The notes below the pieces were generated by a model that saw nothing but the letters and a program-made list of their open reading frames with translations, was not told the origin of the DNA and searched no databases. A stretch of 64,000 nucleotides of DNA from Pontibacter arcticus (GTDB lineage Bacteria > Bacteroidota > Bacteroidia > Cytophagales > Hymenobacteraceae): assembly GCF_003284895.1 (NCBI RefSeq), contig NZ_QMDV01000001.1, forward strand, positions 957,080 to 1,021,079. The letters run 5' to 3'. The translations under genes were made by a program, and so were the position numbers. Positions 60,831 to 64,000 of this stretch are shown piece after piece. The number at the start of each line of letters is the position of its first letter. Positions within the stretch are counted from its first letter, which is position 1.

Positions 60831-61136
60831 TTAAAACAGGAAAAACAACATTACCACCATCCCAGCCAGCGCCAGATAAACCCAGGGCATTAACTGGCTA
60901 CGGTATTTGCTGGGCACGCGGCTGCTTACCAGCATTACAACGAGTAATAACGAAATCAGGTATAGGATAATGAACACAATGGCTTTAACCCAGTTGGGCA
61001 CAATGGTATTTTCGGCCTGAAACTGGTTGGAGATGCCCATATCCTGCAACAGGTAGCTAAGGCCGGTATACATCACTACCTCAAAAACAATGAAGTAAAA
61101 TAAGCCCAGCAGCCAGTTGTACTTTGGTTGGCCCAT
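60831..61136 (-). CDS. Small membrane protein of unknown function
   Basis: A 101-residue protein with three hydrophobic helices (about residues 9-29, 49-70 and 84-100) separated by a polar loop GISNQFQAENTIVPNW. No motif or family is recognised. It lies 3 bp downstream of the GNAT gene and 44 bp upstream of the next start, so the three genes 61140-60064 probably form one transcript. Confidence 0.65.
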   Translation of the reverse strand: MGQPKYNWLLGLFYFIVFEVVMYTGLSYLLQDMGISNQFQAENTIVPNWVKAIVFIILYLISLLLVVMLVSSRVPSKYRSQLMPWVYLALAGMVVMLFFLF

Positions 61137-61139
61137 GGC

Positions 61140-61574
61140 TTACACGCTCTTTAAAAAGTGGTAGCCTTTTATAATGAAGCCTTCCCGGAAGTAGAAACGG
61201 TGGGCGGCACTGTTGGTGGCGTAAGCATCCAGCATCAGCGTCTGGCAGTTGTGGCGCTTTGCTTCCTGGTGCAGCCAGTCCGATAAAATTTTACCAATGC
61301 CTTTGGCCCTGTAGGTTTCATCCACTACAAAATTATCGATTTCGAGGTACTTGCCGCTGTAGAGTTTCGTGCTTACCCAGTAACCCGACAAGCCAACACA
61401 GGTTTCGCCGGCAAAAGCACCTACCATCCGGTAATTATGAGGCAGCATTTGTTCGAGCAGCTCCTGGTAGCGGGCAAAAGTCATATCCGGGTTAAGTTGC
61501 TGTATAAGGTGGTGCTGCGCCAGCATTTGCGGGAGCGCTGTTATCTCTTGTATCGTTATGGCTGATGTGGTCAT
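61140..61574 (-). CDS. GNAT-family N-acetyltransferase
   Basis: A 144-residue acetyltransferase of the GNAT superfamily. The acetyl-CoA loop is AKGIGKILSDWLHQEAK near residue 92 (Q/RxxGxG/A type: here YRAKGIGK), and the C-terminal strands TLMLDAYATNSAAHRFYFREGFI, quoted in part, complete the fold. The N-terminal LPQMLAQHHLIQQL is helical. Acceptor unknown. First gene of a minus-strand group ending with the 60064 gene. Confidence 0.88.
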   Translation of the reverse strand: MTTSAITIQEITALPQMLAQHHLIQQLNPDMTFARYQELLEQMLPHNYRMVGAFAGETCVGLSGYWVSTKLYSGKYLEIDNFVVDETYRAKGIGKILSDWLHQEAKRHNCQTLMLDAYATNSAAHRFYFREGFIIKGYHFLKSV

Positions 61575-61884
61575 GTGTGGATGGTGCGGTTGTACCTGCA
61601 GGGTTTTTGGGTACAGGGCTTAGTTAGTAGCTCAGTGTAAGCAATCCCAATCTGATAGCTGGTTTGAAGCGCTTAAAACAACGTGCCCGCCGCCTGATCT
61701 GGTTTACAGTTTATACTTGTGTGTTCACTAATTTCTGTACAATTTCTAAACAAAACGCCTGTTTGTAAATTATTCTGGCTTAAAGGTATAAATATGTGAA
61801 GAACTTACTTGTACACATTTTAGATTTTGAAACAATACCGGGCCATACCTCCGTTAGAAGTGAAAGGAAGACGAAGGATGGGAT
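61575..61884. other. Divergent intergenic region without a gene
   Basis: This 310-bp spacer separates the minus-strand GNAT gene and the plus-strand 61885 gene. It must hold both promoters. It contains one TTATACTT copy at about 61711 and otherwise no structure I can name. Confidence 0.6.
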
Positions 61885-62112
61885 ATGAAATTAATAAAGA
61901 ATACAAAATTAACGAACTATAACGTACTTAATAAAATGGATAAACGAAAGATCTTTAGTATTGGCTACGAAGATCTGACGACTCTTATCTTCTACCACGA
62001 TAAAAAAAATAAATTTATTCTGGTTATTGCCAAAGAAGACGACCCCCCGTTAATTATAGAGAAAAAGATATCAAGAGCAGAAGCATTCAGATTAATGAAC
62101 ACCCGGAGATAA
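61885..62112 (+). CDS. Small hypothetical protein
   Basis: A 75-residue charged protein (or 58 residues from an internal ATG at 61936). Phrases such as IGYEDLTTLIFYHDKKNKFILVIA, quoted in part, and IIEKKISRAEAFRLMNTRR suggest a small beta-sheet followed by a helix. No family is recognised. Its stop lies inside the stem of its own terminator. Confidence 0.55.
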   Translation: MKLIKNTKLTNYNVLNKMDKRKIFSIGYEDLTTLIFYHDKKNKFILVIAKEDDPPLIIEKKISRAEAFRLMNTRR

Positions 62113-62132
62113 AGCACCGGGTGTTTTTGTTT
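62098..62132 (+). terminator. Terminator of the 61885 gene
   Basis: AACACCCGG, 10-nt loop, CCGGGTGTT, then a T-run. The gene's last codons and stop are part of the hairpin. Confidence 0.85.
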
Positions 62133-62273
62133 TATAGCAAGTATAAAATCTACAACAGGGCTGCCGGTAGCAGCAAACCAAAGTATAAACCAGGCAGTTA
62201 ATTTTTTTTCTGGTGATGGCACTTTTGTGGTAGTTGTTTTGCTGTGTCTTTAAGCGTATAAAACAAGCATACC

Positions 62274-62531
62274 ATGTCGGAGCAAAACATAATGGCAGAT
62301 GTAAACCAGGTGCAGCACATGTTCCTGCGGGTAGAGAATAGTGAAGTAACCTGCCTTATGAATATTGCAGGCCACCCTTACCGCCTGCGCGAGCTGATCT
62401 TTATGATGGTAGAGAATGGCTGCCGCGTACGGAAGTCCACAGCCGATGAGTTTAATATCTTCCTGTTTGATAAAGAAACCGTAGAGGTACACGATTACCT
62501 GACCTCTATTATAAAAGCCAGATTTGCTTAA
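62274..62531 (+). CDS. Small conserved-looking hypothetical protein
   Basis: An 85-residue protein: MSEQNIMADVNQVQHMFLRV then a beta strand, YRLRELIFMMVENGCRVR and FNIFLFDKETVEVHDYL. The alternation of strands and helices suggests a compact alpha/beta fold. No family is recognised. It is a single-gene unit followed by a shared terminator. Confidence 0.62.
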   Translation: MSEQNIMADVNQVQHMFLRVENSEVTCLMNIAGHPYRLRELIFMMVENGCRVRKSTADEFNIFLFDKETVEVHDYLTSIIKARFA

Positions 62532-62535
62532 AACA

Positions 62536-62569
62536 AAGAAGGCACTGCTGCTGCAGTGCCTTCTTTATT
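62536..62569. terminator. Bidirectional terminator, 62274 gene / hsp20
   Basis: AAAGAAGGCACTGC pairs with GCAGTGCCTTCTTT with a short loop; A-run and T-run flank the stem between convergent genes. Confidence 0.88.
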
Positions 62570-62954
62570 AGAGTTTCTGTATCTCAATTTCGCGGGATTC
62601 GGAGTCTGTTTCCTGGTACGGCAGTTTTATCTGCAACCTGTTTTCCGAGTAAATCGCTTCTATCCTGTTTCTGTCTACTTGCGGCGGTAAGCTAAATACC
62701 TTGCTGAACAGCGGAGCAGCCATATTTTCGTTTTCCTCACTAAAAAGAAGCGAGCTTACAATCAGTTTATTCTCATGTAAAACTACTTTAAAAGCATCAG
62801 CAGATACGCCTGCCGCCTGTACTTCCACTACTGTTCCTTTTTTATATTTAGTTACGTCAATCTGCGTTTCGCTAACCCCACCACCTACTGTATTTAACAA
62901 GTCGATCTGATGGGCGATATTGCGAAGCAGCTCTTTATCTTTTATCAGTTTCAT
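62568..62954 (-). CDS. Hsp20/alpha-crystallin family protein
   Basis: A 128-residue small heat-shock-like protein from the ATG at 62954 (MKLIKDKELLRNIAHQ). The alpha-crystallin domain spans about residues 30-125: TQIDVTKYKKGTVVEVQAAGV, quoted in part, then KVVLHENKLIVSSL, SKVFSLPPQVDRNRIEA and YSENRLQIKLPY, whose LPPQVDRNRIEA-YSENRLQIKLPY pattern is the hallmark. The N-terminal part is short, so oligomer properties may differ. Holdase chaperone role is by family. Confidence 0.85.
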   Translation of the reverse strand: MKLIKDKELLRNIAHQIDLLNTVGGGVSETQIDVTKYKKGTVVEVQAAGVSADAFKVVLHENKLIVSSLLFSEENENMAAPLFSKVFSLPPQVDRNRIEAIYSENRLQIKLPYQETDSESREIEIQKL

Positions 62955-63238
62955 CTGTTTTTCCTTTGGTTTTATACTGGATGCTATGCAAAGCAAGTGC
63001 CAGTGTTTGCAAAGTAGCCATTACATGTACCTACAGTATTACTGCGCCAAGATGACTTGTTACGGCAACTTACCACCTCCAAATAAAGCCAAGCTGTCAG
63101 GTAGTTAAAGTATAAAAAAAGAGAAAAAGTTGTTTGTTGAAGTATAGGCTAGCTATGGTAACAGGCTTGCCTGGCGCCTTGTTTTACAACTGATGCAAAA
63201 TCTTTCCGTAATAATAGCAGAACTAAAAACTCCTACCT

Positions 63239-63886
63239 ATGAAAAAAATGAAAACAACCGTAGCTATATTACTTGTACTGGGCTCTTTTTCAGCCTGTAA
63301 CCAAACAGCAGAAAGAGATGTGGATTCCAAAGAAGAAGTAGATGCCATTGCCTCTGCTGATACGGCCGTAATGTATGGCAACGACGGGAATATGAGAGAT
63401 GCCGAAGACGTAGAAATAAAAGAGATGGGCGATGCCTTCTGGAATGATATAGACTTTAACATGCCTGTTGTAAAAGATGCCGGCATTACCGATGCTGATA
63501 TTGAAACCCGCCGGGGCGACAACGCGACTATTTATTCGTTAGGCGAAAACTTATTGTTTGATACAGATAAGGCTACGCTAAGAGCAGGCGCAGATACTAA
63601 GCTGAAGCAGATTGCCGAGTCTATTAAGCAATACGATCCGCAAAGCCAGATCCGTGTTTATGGTTATACCGATGCACGTGCCAGCAAAACATATAATAAA
63701 GAACTGGCCGAAGACCGCGCTGAAGCAGTAGAAGATTGGTTGGAGAAAAACGGTAATATAGACGATAACCGTATATCGGTACATGCCGTTGGCGAAGCCC
63801 GCCCGGTTGCTTCTAACGAAACAGCTTCCGGCCGCCAGCAAAACCGCCGTGTAGAGATTGTAGCTGCTAAATCAGTTAAAGAATAA
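63239..63886 (+). CDS. OmpA-family lipoprotein
   Basis: A 215-residue lipoprotein: signal peptide ending GSFSAC (lipobox), a short acidic linker with low complexity, and a C-terminal OmpA/MotB domain from about residue 100 (LLFDTDKATLRAGADTKLKQIAESI, quoted in part, RVYGYTDARASKTYNKELAEDRAEAV, quoted in part, and GRQQNRRVEIV). The domain binds peptidoglycan non-covalently, with the usual Asp and Arg. The protein tethers outer membrane to cell wall by family inference. Confidence 0.92.
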   Translation: MKKMKTTVAILLVLGSFSACNQTAERDVDSKEEVDAIASADTAVMYGNDGNMRDAEDVEIKEMGDAFWNDIDFNMPVVKDAGITDADIETRRGDNATIYSLGENLLFDTDKATLRAGADTKLKQIAESIKQYDPQSQIRVYGYTDARASKTYNKELAEDRAEAVEDWLEKNGNIDDNRISVHAVGEARPVASNETASGRQQNRRVEIVAAKSVKE

Positions 63887-63904
63887 GCTTATCTAAAGTA
63901 TAAA

Positions 63905-63947
63905 GCAGAAAGGCCATTGCAGCATTTGCAGTGGCCTTTCGCTTTTA
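63905..63947 (+). terminator. Terminator of the OmpA-family gene
   Basis: GAAAGGCCATTGCA pairs (one G:T wobble) with TGCAGTGGCCTTTC around a short loop, with T residues following. An AAGTATAA copy precedes it. Confidence 0.85.
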
Positions 63948-64000
63948 CCCGGCTATGCCTCGGATGCTAAAAAAGTATAAACTGAAGCAGCGTAGCAATG

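Noticed and set aside
1-64000. AAGTATAA as a promoter -10 element
   Set aside because: Bacteroidota promoters use TAnnTTTG; the octamer occurs inside genes, in both orientations and after terminators, so promoter function cannot explain it.
1-64000. tRNA or rRNA genes
   Set aside because: No cloverleaf, T-loop consensus or rRNA signature was found by eye in the spacers. A tRNAscan run would be decisive.

Overview
The window is chromosomal DNA from a Bacteroidota bacterium, most likely a pigmented member of the Cytophagales/Hymenobacteraceae (Pontibacter-like; genus not proven). The reasons are a type IX secretion system (T9SS) locus (PorP/SprF plus a GldK-type lipoprotein), a secreted protein with a T9SS type A C-terminal sorting domain, -7 promoter boxes of the TAnnTTTG type, mostly absent Shine-Dalgarno sites, Bacteroidota-only small families (DUF4783, DUF6952-like, Lnb/DUF4105) and CrtD/CruF-type carotenoid genes. 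No rRNA, tRNA, CRISPR array, prophage or intact insertion sequence was seen.

Layout. 0-2.5 kb: T9SS genes porP/sprF and gldK (minus). 2.7-5.7 kb: AsmA-like giant protein. 5.9-10.1 kb: minus-strand housekeeping and stress genes (DinB, DgkA, a msrB-msrB-msrA repair operon, an SDR, RlmF). 10.1-12.1 kb: an AT-rich island with one orphan GHKL-ATPase/PD-(D/E)XK-like gene flanked by palindromic repeats, the best candidate for an undescribed defence-type gene. 12.2-16.3 kb: fumC and membrane/hypothetical genes. 16.5-24.5 kb: CHASE-PAS histidine kinase, radA, a baeRF-like protein, a radical SAM/SPASM protein and MscS. 24.5-28.4 kb: minus-strand genes including an inositol monophosphatase, Lnb-like lipoprotein acyltransferase, rsmI and a pterin dehydratase, with a 132-bp MITE-like element. 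28.5-33.6 kb: SDR plus two hydrophilin-like proteins, a phosphatase and a large T9SS cargo with TIG-like repeats. 33.7-43.6 kb: glyA-tatC-rpiB, a polytopic membrane protein, rbfA, a methyltransferase, a LolC/E-like permease and a SNF2 helicase. 43.9-47.4 kb: carotenoid cluster with a TetR regulator. 47.4-55.3 kb: thioredoxin, prfA, beta-helix lipoprotein, yjbQ, gpmI, nadC. 55.4-64 kb: small envelope and metabolic genes (ZIP transporter, RlpA, hydrolase, GNAT, Hsp20, OmpA).

The most striking property is not a gene. The octamer AAGTATAA (or its complement TTATACTT) occurs, by hand count, a little over 100 times in 64 kb, where base composition alone predicts about three. It lies in both orientations, between genes and inside them, where Ser-Ile pairs are repeatedly written AGT-ATA. 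It is rare or absent in the AT-rich, probably foreign segments. It behaves like a genome-wide iterated signal comparable in kind to DNA uptake sequences or cyanobacterial HIP1, and I know of no description of it.

The intergenic spaces also carry three families of short dispersed palindromic repeats: a composite ~230-bp unit in two copies plus a partial third, a REP-like GTCAT...ATGAC element, and a GGACAGGTCGCGACCTGTCC MITE. Many genes end at strong, often bidirectional, hairpin terminators.
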